Assembly: GCF_934725225.1 (NCBI RefSeq)
Contig: NZ_CAKVAM010000001.1
Span: forward strand, 541,003 to 605,002
Reading direction: 5' to 3'
Length of the DNA: 64,000 bases
Source of the DNA: an uncultured Treponema sp.
Lineage (GTDB): Bacteria; Spirochaetota; Spirochaetia; Treponematales; Treponemataceae
Both the position numbers and the translations under genes were made by a program. Under the pieces are notes generated by a model. The model did no database searches. It had not been told where the DNA came from and saw nothing but the letters and a program-made list of their open reading frames with translations. This document shows, in pieces, positions 51,652-60,650 of this stretch (position 1 is the first letter of the stretch; each line of letters begins with the position of its first letter).

Positions 51652-54600
51652 ATGCCAGGACTAAAGCAGCTGCAGCAGTTTAATTCGGATATATTGAATC
51701 TCGGTGATGAAGTAAAAATCCGGGCTGCCCGCGGAGAAAAACCAGTAACAGTAAAAATCCCCAAAGATGTCGCAGACATAGATGATTCTGAAGATTTTGT
51801 AAACGGACTTCCAGCTCTTTCAGAAGAAGATCAGGCGCAAGCTGCCGCGGCCGCAGAAGAACGCAAACGTGAAGCAAACGATTTTTCTGACTTCATGGAC
51901 AATGATGATTCTGAATCTAGTTCTGAGCAAAAGCCAGCTGCAAATGAGGATGAAGCAGTTCCTGATGTTTCAGATCTTTTGCCTTCCGCCGGAGACATGG
52001 ATTTATCTGACCTTGATTTGTCTGAATTTGAAGATGAAAAAGAGCCGGAACCTGAACCAGAGCCAGAAGAAATTGGAATTGAAGACATGGACTTGGAATC
52101 TCTTCTTGCATCCAGCCCGGAACCTCAAGCGCAAGACGAGCCGCAAGTTTCCAATGATGAAAAAAATAATGAAAGTGAAGAATCTGTAAATCCTGATATT
52201 TTTAACCTGGATTCTTTGGATGCTGATTCTGCTCCAAAAAATTCTATTCCAGCTTCAGAACCGGACGGAACTGCTTTTGACGAGTCGCTTTTTGATATGC
52301 CGTCCGAGAATGATTCAGCTCAGGAAAATGTTCTGCCGGATCTTGACACCGATTCTCTTGCAAATTCTTTGAGCGGAATTGGTGAAATGGATTTTCCTTC
52401 CGCGGAAAATAAATCGGAAGGCGCAGAAAAATCTTCGACAGAAAATTCCGCAGATGAAAATTCGTTTGATTTGGATTCGCTTAATCTTGACGGCTTGAAC
52501 GACGAAAATTCTTCTGAGCCAAAAACAGAAAATTTTGATGCGCCTCAAGAAAATATTTCAGAGCCTCCTGCGGAAAATGCGGAAACTAAAGCCGATGATT
52601 TTTCTGACATTGATTTGCCGGATTTTGATATGCCGTCGGACAATTCGGATTCCTTGCCTGATTTTAACGAAGAACTTTCTGTTCCGAATTTTAACCAGCC
52701 GGAAAATGAAGAAAAAGCTACAGAGCAAAATGATTCTGCTCCAACCCAAACTGACGGCGAACTTTTTTCCCCGGAAATGGATGTTCCGGAAGATGAGCCA
52801 GTTGAAACTTTTGACACAAGCGACATAAACGACCTTGACTTTTCAAATCAGGAAGACAGCGGATTTGAGCTTGGCGGAGTTGATTCTGACGGCGATGACG
52901 AATTTCATATTCCGGGATTTTCCGACATTGCGACTGCCGACCTTACAAAAAAGCCTGATGTTGCGACTGCTGATTTTTCCAATGCCGCGGAAGCCAAAGA
53001 AACTGAAAAGCCAAAAAATACTTTTACAGATGCGGAATACAAAAGATTCCAGAAAAATCTTGCGACTTATCCGCTGAATGTAAGAATTGCGCTTGAAGAT
53101 TTTGTTGTAAAAAATGAATTTACAGACGACGCAATTTTTTCAGTTCTTGAAAAAGTTTTAAGAAAAGCTCCTGCCCGGCAAGTTGCTTCTGAGCTGGAAA
53201 AACTTCTTGATATTTCGCTTGATGTTCCGCGTGATTTTGAACGCCGTTCTGCCGCTGAATATGAAGCCTACAAAAAATCAATTGAATATCAGCTGAAAAA
53301 CAGAATAATTCCTAGCGCGATTTTTACAACTGCCGCTGCGATTCTTGTTTTCTGTATTTTTACGCTTACAAACAATTTTATTTACAAGCCGGCAAGAGCG
53401 AGCAGCCTTTACAAGCAAGGCTATGCGCTTTTGCAGGACAATCAGTATCCGCAGTCTGAAAAAAAATTCAATCAGGCTTTGACATATAAACCTGTAAAAA
53501 AATGGTTTTTCCGTTTTGCCCAAGGCTACAGAAATCACAGGCAGTACGACCGTTCCAGAATGATGTACCGCGCAATTCTTCAGCGTTACAACCATGACAA
53601 AAAAGCCGGACTTGAATGGGCGGACATGGAAACTTCAGACTTGTACAATTATGAGGAAGGCGAGCGGATTTTAAAGCGTGAAGTTCTTGACTATCACATA
53701 AATGATTCCGACGCTTTGCTTGCTTTGGGCGACTTGTATCTTGAATGGGCTTCGGACAGAAATGCTGAAAAATTTCCTTTGGCAAAAGAGCAGTACGATT
53801 TGCTAACTCAGCTTTACGGAATCAACGACCTTTATCTTTCGCGCCAGATGAGATATTTTATCCGCACAGATAATTTGCGCCAAGTTCTTATGTACAAGAA
53901 TATTTTGATGGGCAAGAAAAATGCGATTTCTTCAAAGGACTTGATTGAACTTAGCGGATATATGCTCGACAAGCGTTATGGAAAGCTTCGTCCGTCAGAA
54001 GAAAATTTAAGATTTTCTATAGAAGATGTCAGAAAACTTTTGGAAACTGCGCTGAAATCTGCGCCGGAAAATTCTGTTGCGCTTTACAACATGGGTCGTT
54101 ATTTTGTTGAAACTAAAAGCGGACGCAATGCTGCAAAACTTCTTGAAGCTTCAATAAATTCTTTTGAAAATCAGCCAAAGAGAAACCGCAAGGACACTTA
54201 CAAATATATAAACGCAGTCAGATTGCTGGGCGAAGAAATGCGGAATCAGCGTGAATATCTTACTGCAGAAGAATTGTACGGAAAGGGAATTGAAATTTTT
54301 GAGCATGAGCGGGATTCCAGCGGATTTGAAAGCGATGAAAATGTTGGAACCTTGTATTCTGACCTAGCGGATTTGGATTATTTTATTTCCGGGGACAATG
54401 CTGCTGCCTTAAAAAATTATCAGAACGCGGTGAACAACAAGCACGACACTTCTTCTGTTCGCTACAGAATTGGATATATTCAGTACCAAAATAGAAACTA
54501 TCCTGCCGCTTTGGGTTCGTTTATAAAAAGCCAGGACACGAATGAAAACGACACTCATCTTTTACTTGCCCTTGCAAACACTTTGAATTTGAGTGGAGAC

Positions 54601-54993
54601 AATTATATTGCGCGCGGATATTATGAAAGGCTTCTTTCTATTCTTGATGTTGAACGTGAAAAATACGGCGTTGTGCTTCCGCAGATTCGCGATGACCATG
54701 CTGATATTGTTGACACTTACATGAAGGCTTCTAATAATCTTGGAGTTACGCTTTCAAGAATTGCGTCGGCAACAGGAAACAGCTCATTGAATGCAAAATC
54801 GATTGTATGCTTGCAGGAAAGTCTTAGAGCGTGGGACACAATGACAAGAAACCAGACAACAATGATAAGGCTTGACGGTTCAAATCTTGCCGAGCAAAAC
54901 ATAAAATATATAACGCGTCCTGTTTCTGGATATGAGCCTGAAATCTATACAGAAATTCCGCGGCTTTTAAATGGAGAGGAAGGACTGGAATAA
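51652..54993 (+). CDS. Large membrane-anchored TPR protein with acidic N-terminal region
   Basis: A 1113-residue protein. Residues about 45-455 are highly acidic and low-complexity, rich in Asp/Glu/Ser with repeated DLSDLDL-, DFDMPSDNS- and LDSLNLDGL-type phrases. A single membrane helix lies near 556-578 (AAAILVFCIFTLTNNFIY). After it come many TPR units (YKQGYALLQDNQYPQSEKKFNQAL, YNMGRYFVETKSGRNAAKLLEAS, YRIGYIQYQNRNYPAALGSF...). Such a layout suggests a cytoplasmic acidic tether and a periplasmic TPR scaffold for envelope or motility complexes; the role is unknown. Its stop is 2 nt before the next gene. Confidence 0.8.
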   Translation: MPGLKQLQQFNSDILNLGDEVKIRAARGEKPVTVKIPKDVADIDDSEDFVNGLPALSEEDQAQAAAAAEERKREANDFSDFMDNDDSESSSEQKPAANEDEAVPDVSDLLPSAGDMDLSDLDLSEFEDEKEPEPEPEPEEIGIEDMDLESLLASSPEPQAQDEPQVSNDEKNNESEESVNPDIFNLDSLDADSAPKNSIPASEPDGTAFDESLFDMPSENDSAQENVLPDLDTDSLANSLSGIGEMDFPSAENKSEGAEKSSTENSADENSFDLDSLNLDGLNDENSSEPKTENFDAPQENISEPPAENAETKADDFSDIDLPDFDMPSDNSDSLPDFNEELSVPNFNQPENEEKATEQNDSAPTQTDGELFSPEMDVPEDEPVETFDTSDINDLDFSNQEDSGFELGGVDSDGDDEFHIPGFSDIATADLTKKPDVATADFSNAAEAKETEKPKNTFTDAEYKRFQKNLATYPLNVRIALEDFVVKNEFTDDAIFSVLEKVLRKAPARQVASELEKLLDISLDVPRDFERRSAAEYEAYKKSIEYQLKNRIIPSAIFTTAAAILVFCIFTLTNNFIYKPARASSLYKQGYALLQDNQYPQSEKKFNQALTYKPVKKWFFRFAQGYRNHRQYDRSRMMYRAILQRYNHDKKAGLEWADMETSDLYNYEEGERILKREVLDYHINDSDALLALGDLYLEWASDRNAEKFPLAKEQYDLLTQLYGINDLYLSRQMRYFIRTDNLRQVLMYKNILMGKKNAISSKDLIELSGYMLDKRYGKLRPSEENLRFSIEDVRKLLETALKSAPENSVALYNMGRYFVETKSGRNAAKLLEASINSFENQPKRNRKDTYKYINAVRLLGEEMRNQREYLTAEELYGKGIEIFEHERDSSGFESDENVGTLYSDLADLDYFISGDNAAALKNYQNAVNNKHDTSSVRYRIGYIQYQNRNYPAALGSFIKSQDTNENDTHLLLALANTLNLSGDNYIARGYYERLLSILDVEREKYGVVLPQIRDDHADIVDTYMKASNNLGVTLSRIASATGNSSLNAKSIVCLQESLRAWDTMTRNQTTMIRLDGSNLAEQNIKYITRPVSGYEPEIYTEIPRLLNGEEGLE

Positions 54994-54995
54994 TT

Positions 54996-55646
54996 ATGAT
55001 GGCTCTTTTCTCAAAAAAATACAGCGGAATAATTTCTCGTCAGAAAATAATTGGAATCTTAAAAGAGCTTTTCAGAAAGTCGATTCATCTGTGCAGCGCG
55101 TTTGTTCCGTGTTTCCTTTGGATTGCGTACAAGCCGACTATTGCGTGCCTTTTTGCGCTGGTTGTTTTTTATTCTGTTGCGGAAATTTTGCGCCTGAATG
55201 GAAAAGAAGTTTTTTTGATTTCCGCCGTAACAGAAGCCGCCGCTAGAAAACGCGATGAAAACAAATTCGTTCTAGGTCCTGTAACGCTGGTTTTGGGAAT
55301 TATTTCAAGCGCAATTCTATGGGAAAAACTTCCTGCTGCAATTGGAATTTACGCTCTCGCCTTTGGAGACGGTCTTGCAAGTCTTGCTGGAAAACTTTTT
55401 GGAAGAATTCAGATTCCGTTTACAGAAGGAAAAACTGTCGCCGGAAGCCTCACTTGTTTTACCGCGATTTTTATTTCTTGCTACTTGGCTTGCTTTTTTA
55501 TGTTTCAAGGTCAGGCGGACATAACAAAAGTTTCGCTCATAGTTGCAGGAGCCGGAATGCTAATTGAAATTCTTCCGCTAAAGGATTTTGACAATCTTTT
55601 TATTCCGATTTTGCTCGGCGGATTGGCGCAGTATTTGCTTTGCTAG
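54996..55646 (+). CDS. Dolichol/phytol-kinase-like (CTP-dependent lipid kinase family) membrane protein
   Basis: A 216-residue protein with about six hydrophobic segments. VTEAAARKRDENKFVLGPVT, ALAFGDGLASLAGKLFG and KTVAGSLTCF match the conserved blocks of the SEC59/VTE5 polyprenol and diacylglycerol kinase family, related to phosphatidate cytidylyltransferases. Substrate unknown. It is translationally linked to the TPR gene. Confidence 0.75.
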   Translation: MMALFSKKYSGIISRQKIIGILKELFRKSIHLCSAFVPCFLWIAYKPTIACLFALVVFYSVAEILRLNGKEVFLISAVTEAAARKRDENKFVLGPVTLVLGIISSAILWEKLPAAIGIYALAFGDGLASLAGKLFGRIQIPFTEGKTVAGSLTCFTAIFISCYLACFFMFQGQADITKVSLIVAGAGMLIEILPLKDFDNLFIPILLGGLAQYLLC

Positions 55647-56473
55647 TTCCAAGTATTTTCCAAATAGTGAACGGTCTTTAAATAAAGAACGCATCCTGAA
55701 ACATAAAGAATAATCGCAATGAAAAATTCAAGCCAGCAGTCTGTGTTGCATAAAAGACCGTAGCCTGCCGCAAGAATTACAACGCCCAATGCTTTTATGT
55801 AAATCCCTTTTATTCCTTTTGTGTATGCTTCTACCAGAACTGAAAAAATTGTTACTACAACAATAAAAACTCTTATGACCGCGAAAAATTTTCTAAAGCC
55901 CCAAAGAACCGTGCAAGTAGAAATTGTTATTGTTGTGTCCATCGGATAAAAAAATCCGAATGCGCAAGTTGAAGCAAGCAAAATAAAAATGTTCCGTTCC
56001 GCATTTTGAAGTTCTTCCGCGGAAGAAAAAACTGCCGCAAAGAAAAGGCTCATCGGCGCAAGAAATCTTCCGGCTGCAACAATCCGTCCGATGTAAATTA
56101 AAAAAAGCGAATTCGTTTTCCAGAATCCAAAAAGCGGCAAAAGAATTCTCGCGCTTTCTGTAACGCAACTGATTATAAATCCGGAAAAAAATAAAATTTC
56201 AAGTGAAGGAGTTTTTTCAAATCCTTTAAAAATTGCAATTGAAAGTGCCGGAGCTGAAAGGCTGAATGTGATTATTGCTGCCAGCGATGAATTAAAATTG
56301 TACGGACACAATCCGCCTTTTGGAATGAGGACGAACGGCCGCATCGGATTTATCGGCGGAACTATTGATTTTGCCGCAGCCGCAATGCAAAGAACTGTAA
56401 TATTGAACAAAAAAATTATCACGCTGAATATAAATAAAAAAAGAAAAATTCTGTTCTTGTTTTTTAAAGTCAT
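55643..56473 (-). CDS. Multi-pass membrane protein of unknown function
   Basis: A 276-residue protein with about eight hydrophobic helices. It starts MTLKNKNRIFLFLFIFSVIIFL, with a short periplasmic loop (AAKSIVPPINPMRPFVL) near the start. No family recognised. It overlaps the lipid-kinase-like gene by 4 nt tail to tail. ATG 56473 has GGAG about 12 nt upstream. Confidence 0.6.
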   Translation of the reverse strand: MTLKNKNRIFLFLFIFSVIIFLFNITVLCIAAAAKSIVPPINPMRPFVLIPKGGLCPYNFNSSLAAIITFSLSAPALSIAIFKGFEKTPSLEILFFSGFIISCVTESARILLPLFGFWKTNSLFLIYIGRIVAAGRFLAPMSLFFAAVFSSAEELQNAERNIFILLASTCAFGFFYPMDTTITISTCTVLWGFRKFFAVIRVFIVVVTIFSVLVEAYTKGIKGIYIKALGVVILAAGYGLLCNTDCWLEFFIAIILYVSGCVLYLKTVHYLENTWN

Positions 56474-56626
56474 GCCTAAAGAATACTCCAGCGGTTTCTT
56501 TTTATCAAGGGAAGCAGTTTTTTCTTTCAGCGGAAATCTTTTCTAAAGATTTATTTTTGCTTGCCGAAAATTTACTTGTGGGAACTTCCAGCATTTTCTT
56601 GCGAAGTTTTTTCCGGGAGGAATAAA

Positions 56627-57325
56627 ATGAAAAAGATTTTAGTTTGCGCATTTTCTGTTTTTTTTGCCGTGTGCAGTGCATTTGCAGGAGACGCCGCTTC
56701 TTTTGACGATATAGGTTTTTCTGAAGACGGAAAATATTATCTTTTTGGCCAGTACGGAAAAACAGACAAAACTTACGAGCCTTGGGCGGAAATTTTCACA
56801 GTTGATGTCGCCGCGAATGATTTTGTAAAAGGCGAAGTTTTCAAGTCAAAAGATTCCTCGGACATTTCAGGAAAAACTGCTTATGAAAATTTAAAGGCAA
56901 AATGCAACTGGAAAATTTCAAAGTACAATGCAAAGCCAGCCGGAGTCGGAACACTTTTGTATTTGCGCGAGTCAGAAACAAAATCTCCTACAGAAGAAAT
57001 CGTGTTCAAGGATTTTGAAGGAATATCTGATGTTTCTGGAATTCTTTATCATGTGCGCCTTGTTCCGTCTTTTAACGGAAGCGGAAAAAACTGCCGGTCA
57101 AAATTTTTTATTGAAGTTCTAAAAAAAGATTCTTATGGAAACACAGTTTCTTCTTTTGCTGTTGGAACTCCTGACTTTGAGCGCAAGGGGATCACGGCGT
57201 ATCAGATTGAAAGAATTTTTGCAGACAAATCAGGAAAAAGCCTTGTCTTTGTTGTAAAGAAAACCCTTGAAGATGACACAGGAACTTCAATCAGATACAT
57301 GGTTGAAACTTACCGAATAAAATAA
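56627..57325 (+). CDS. Predicted secreted protein, DUF2259-like
   Basis: A 232-residue protein from ATG 56627 (GGGAGGAAT 4 nt upstream) with a signal peptide ending SAFAG. The opening DDIGFSEDGKYYLFGQYG and the WAEIFTVDVAANDFV block resemble the DUF2259 family of secreted proteins, common in Treponema. Function unknown. Confidence 0.65.
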   Translation: MKKILVCAFSVFFAVCSAFAGDAASFDDIGFSEDGKYYLFGQYGKTDKTYEPWAEIFTVDVAANDFVKGEVFKSKDSSDISGKTAYENLKAKCNWKISKYNAKPAGVGTLLYLRESETKSPTEEIVFKDFEGISDVSGILYHVRLVPSFNGSGKNCRSKFFIEVLKKDSYGNTVSSFAVGTPDFERKGITAYQIERIFADKSGKSLVFVVKKTLEDDTGTSIRYMVETYRIK

Positions 57326-57356
57326 TTTTCCTTATTCATAAACCTCCTTCGTTTTT

Positions 57357-57389
57357 GGCCTTCTGTTTTTTCAGAAGGTCGTTTTTTTT
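57357..57389 (+). terminator. Terminator after the DUF2259-like gene
   Basis: GCCTTCTG pairs with CAGAAGGT, followed by G and eight Ts. Confidence 0.85.
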
Positions 57390-57461
57390 CTTTTATTTTT
57401 TTCATTGTAGCAAACTTGCAAAAATGCTAAACTTTTCAAAAATCGAACAGAGGAAGTCAAA

Positions 57462-58694
57462 ATGATAAAGAAAAACAAAAATTACACAAATCTTGCAAAG
57501 GGCTATCTTTTCCCGGAAATTGCAAAAAGACGCAAGGCGTTTCAGGCTCAGCATCCAGAAGCAAAAATAATCAGCCTTGGAATTGGAAACACAACCGAGC
57601 CGCTCGCTCCTCACATTGTTGAAGGAATGAAAAATTTTGTGGAAGCTCTTGGCACAAAAGAAGGCTACGAAGGTTATCAGGATGACAGCGCAGGAATGCC
57701 AAAACTTCGCGAGCGCATTTCTCAGGCAATTTATAACGGCGAAATCAAGCCAACTGAAATTTTTGTTTCGGATGGAGCAAAGTGCGATCTTGGACGGCTT
57801 CAGGCAATGTTTGGCGCGGATGTGAATGTTGCGGTTCAAGATCCTTCTTATCCAGTTTATGTTGACGGAACTGTAATGGCTGGAGCGGGCGGAAAAGAGC
57901 CTGTTACAGAAAACGGATTCAAGGACATAACTTATATGCCGTGTCTTCCTGAAAATGGATTTTTCCCGGATTTGTCTGTTGTAAAAAAAGACAGCCTGAT
58001 TTATATATGCTCGCCGAACAATCCTACTGGCGCAGTTGCAACAAAAGAAAATCTTACAGAGCTTGTGAAGTTTGCAAAAGCGAATGGATGCGTTGTTCTT
58101 TTTGACGCGGCGTATTCAGCATTTATCCGTGACAAAAATCTTCCGAAGTCAATTTATGAAATCGAAGGCGCAAAGGACTGTGCAATTGAAATGCAGTCAT
58201 TTTCAAAGCCGGCAGGATTCACTGGAGTTCGCCTTGGATGGTGCGTAGTTCCAGAAAATTTAAAATTTGATGACGGCTCAAAAATCGCAGACGCTTGGGC
58301 GCGCATAACAAACACTGCATTTAACGGAGCAAGCAATATTGCACAGGCTGGAGGATTTGCCGCCTTGGATGAAACCGGCCTTAAAGAAATGCAGGAAACA
58401 ATAAGCTATTATCTTGAAAACGCCGCATTGATTCGTTCTGCTTTGGAAAGTGAAAATTTCAAGGCGATGGGCGTTGAAGTTTATTCCGGCGGAAACGCTC
58501 CTTACGTTTGGGCAAAATTTCCAGGAAAGAAAAGCTGGGACGTGTTCGACCAAATTCTTAGCCAGTGCAATGTAGTTGTAACTCCGGGCGCAGGATTCGG
58601 ACCGAGCGGCGAAAGTTTTATCCGCTTCAGTTCATTCGGACACCGCGAAAATATTCAGGAAGCCTGCGAAAGACTCAAGTCATTTAAAATGTAG
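57462..58694 (+). CDS. dapL: LL-diaminopimelate aminotransferase
   Basis: A 410-residue PLP aminotransferase of the DapL type: LGIGNTTEPLAPHI, EGYEGYQDDSAGMPKLRE, SPNNPTGAV and PLP Lys249 in SFSKPAGFTGVRLGW. It converts tetrahydrodipicolinate directly to LL-DAP, bypassing acyl intermediates. AGAGGAAG precedes the ATG. It completes the route begun by asd and dapA in this window. Confidence 0.94.
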   Translation: MIKKNKNYTNLAKGYLFPEIAKRRKAFQAQHPEAKIISLGIGNTTEPLAPHIVEGMKNFVEALGTKEGYEGYQDDSAGMPKLRERISQAIYNGEIKPTEIFVSDGAKCDLGRLQAMFGADVNVAVQDPSYPVYVDGTVMAGAGGKEPVTENGFKDITYMPCLPENGFFPDLSVVKKDSLIYICSPNNPTGAVATKENLTELVKFAKANGCVVLFDAAYSAFIRDKNLPKSIYEIEGAKDCAIEMQSFSKPAGFTGVRLGWCVVPENLKFDDGSKIADAWARITNTAFNGASNIAQAGGFAALDETGLKEMQETISYYLENAALIRSALESENFKAMGVEVYSGGNAPYVWAKFPGKKSWDVFDQILSQCNVVVTPGAGFGPSGESFIRFSSFGHRENIQEACERLKSFKM

Positions 58695-58703
58695 CTAAAA
58701 AAA

Positions 58704-58731
58704 ATCTGCTGCTTTTTCTGCGGCAGGTTTT
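58704..58731 (+). terminator. Weak terminator after dapL
   Basis: CTGCTGC with GCGGCAG (one wobble), then four Ts. Confidence 0.5.
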
Positions 58732-58767
58732 ACAAAAATTGAATCTGCATATTTTTTCGAGGTAAAA

Positions 58768-59892
58768 ATGTTATCTGAACGATTAGAAAATCTTCATCCT
58801 TATGTTCCGGGCGAGCAGCCAAAAGACAGAATTTATATAAAGCTGAACGCGAATGAAAATCCGTATCCGCCGAGCAAGAACGTTGCAAAAGCTGTAAAAA
58901 AAGCCGCGTCTTGCCACCGTGAAAAACTTGGACTTTATCCAGACCCGGATTCCGTTGAGCTTAGGACTGCGATTGCCGATATGCTGAATTCCACGGGCGG
59001 AGTTCTTTGCAATTCTCAGAATGCAAAAAAAGAACTTGGATTTAAAATAACGCCGCAAATGATTTTCTGCGGAAACGGAAGCGATGAAGTTCTTTCGTTT
59101 ATTTTTTATACATTTTTTGGAAGCAAATGCCCGCTTGTTCTTCCCGAATTCACTTACAGTTTTTATCCCGTTTACTGCGGATTCTATAACATTCCGATGA
59201 AAAAAATTCCGCTCAAAAATGACTGGAGCTTGAATACGGATAAAATGCTTTCCGAGTCTGAAAAAAACAACAGCCCGATAATTTTTGCAAATCCAAACGC
59301 TCCAACAGGAATTGCCTTGAAGCGCGCGGAAGTTGAATCTCTCCTGAAAAAAATTCCTTCGGAACGGATTCTTGTTGTGGACGAAGCTTATGCGGATTTT
59401 GGCGAAGAAAGCTGCCTTTCACTTTTAAAGGATTACAAAAATCTTGTCATCGTGCGCACGTTCAGCAAAAGTTTTTCGCTTGCAGGAATGAGGCTTGGTT
59501 TTTCCATTGCGAATCCTGAACTTATAAATTCAGTTTTTACAGTAAAAAATTCATTCAATCATTTTCCTGTTGATTTTCTTGCGCAGACAGCAGGAAAAGC
59601 CGCTTGTAAAAATTATTCTTATTATGAAGAAAATGCAAAAAAAATTGTGAATGAAAGAAATCTTTTAACTGAATTTTTGCGTTCAAAAAATTGGTTTGTG
59701 ATTGAAAGCAAGACAAATTTTATTTTTGCAAAAAAAGACGGAATGAGCGGAACTTCAATTTACGAAGCTGTAAAAAAAGCTGGAATTCTTATCCGCCATT
59801 TTGACACGCCGGGCATCGAGGATTTTGTGCGCATAACGATTGGAACGAAAAATCAGATGGACAAGCTTAAAAAAATTCTTGCTGAAATTTAA
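58768..59892 (+). CDS. hisC: Histidinol-phosphate aminotransferase
   Basis: A 374-residue fold-type I aminotransferase: KLNANENPYPPS, NPNAPTGIAL, VDEAYADFGE and PLP Lys234 in SKSFSLAGMRLG. It makes histidinol phosphate. No other his genes are nearby, so a broad-specificity aromatic aminotransferase is possible. Confidence 0.85.
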   Translation: MLSERLENLHPYVPGEQPKDRIYIKLNANENPYPPSKNVAKAVKKAASCHREKLGLYPDPDSVELRTAIADMLNSTGGVLCNSQNAKKELGFKITPQMIFCGNGSDEVLSFIFYTFFGSKCPLVLPEFTYSFYPVYCGFYNIPMKKIPLKNDWSLNTDKMLSESEKNNSPIIFANPNAPTGIALKRAEVESLLKKIPSERILVVDEAYADFGEESCLSLLKDYKNLVIVRTFSKSFSLAGMRLGFSIANPELINSVFTVKNSFNHFPVDFLAQTAGKAACKNYSYYEENAKKIVNERNLLTEFLRSKNWFVIESKTNFIFAKKDGMSGTSIYEAVKKAGILIRHFDTPGIEDFVRITIGTKNQMDKLKKILAEI

Positions 59893-59917
59893 ACTGAAAT
59901 TGTTCGGAGGCATTAAA

Positions 59918-60592
59918 ATGAAATTTTTAGTAATATCAGATTTGCACGGAAATTTGGATGTTCTTGATAAAATGGATGAAATTTTCAAGCAGGCGGACGG
60001 CGTTATTTTTGCAGGCGACTTTGCGAAATTTGGCAACGAGGAAACTGGACTTCCGGCTCTTGAAAAACTTTGCTCCAAGCACGATACAATTTTTTCTGTA
60101 ATCGGAAACTGCGACAATCCTTCATTTATTGAAGAAACTGAAAAGCATGATATTTCCGTGGAAAAGCAGCTTGTGATGTACGAAGGTCTTGCGTTTGCAG
60201 GAAGCGGCGGCGGAAGCAAATTCACCGGCACAACTCCGAATGAAAAATCAGAAGAAGAACTTATGGCGGACTTTAAAATTATTACGGAGCAAGGCGAGCA
60301 GGAATGGAGCAACTTGATTGCGGTAAGCCACAATCCTCCAAAGAATACAGACTGCGATAAAATTTCAAGTGGCGTTCATGTTGGAAGCGAGCTTTTTACG
60401 CAGTTCATTGAGCAGTACAAGCCGCTTGCAGTTATTACAGGACACATCCACGAAAGCGCAGGAATCTGCAAAGTTGGAACTACAACTGTCATAAATCCCG
60501 GCGCGCTTCTTGAAGGAAAATATGCCTGGCTTGAAGTTGCAAAAGAAAACGGCGAATGGAAAGTTGTTTCCGCTGAATTAAAGTCGCTTTAA
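59918..60592 (+). CDS. Cytoplasmic metallophosphoesterase, YfcE/MJ0936-like
   Basis: About 224 residues from ATG 59918 (GGAGG upstream). Motifs SDLHGNLD, FAGDFAKFG, GNCDNPS, VSHNPPKNT and TGHIHES form a complete two-metal site. No signal peptide. Substrate unknown. It is probably in one operon with hisC. Confidence 0.85.
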   Translation: MKFLVISDLHGNLDVLDKMDEIFKQADGVIFAGDFAKFGNEETGLPALEKLCSKHDTIFSVIGNCDNPSFIEETEKHDISVEKQLVMYEGLAFAGSGGGSKFTGTTPNEKSEEELMADFKIITEQGEQEWSNLIAVSHNPPKNTDCDKISSGVHVGSELFTQFIEQYKPLAVITGHIHESAGICKVGTTTVINPGALLEGKYAWLEVAKENGEWKVVSAELKSL

Positions 60593-60616
60593 AATTTCAG
60601 GCTGAAAAAATCCGCA

Positions 60617-60644
60617 TTGAAACTTGTTTTGTTTTCTATATAAT
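60617..60644 (+). promoter_or_regulatory. Pullulanase promoter, predicted leaderless
   Basis: TTGAAA (60617-60622), 16-bp spacer, TATAAT (60639-60644), 6 nt to GTG 60651; no Shine-Dalgarno. Confidence 0.6.
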
Positions 60645-60650
60645 TTCAGT

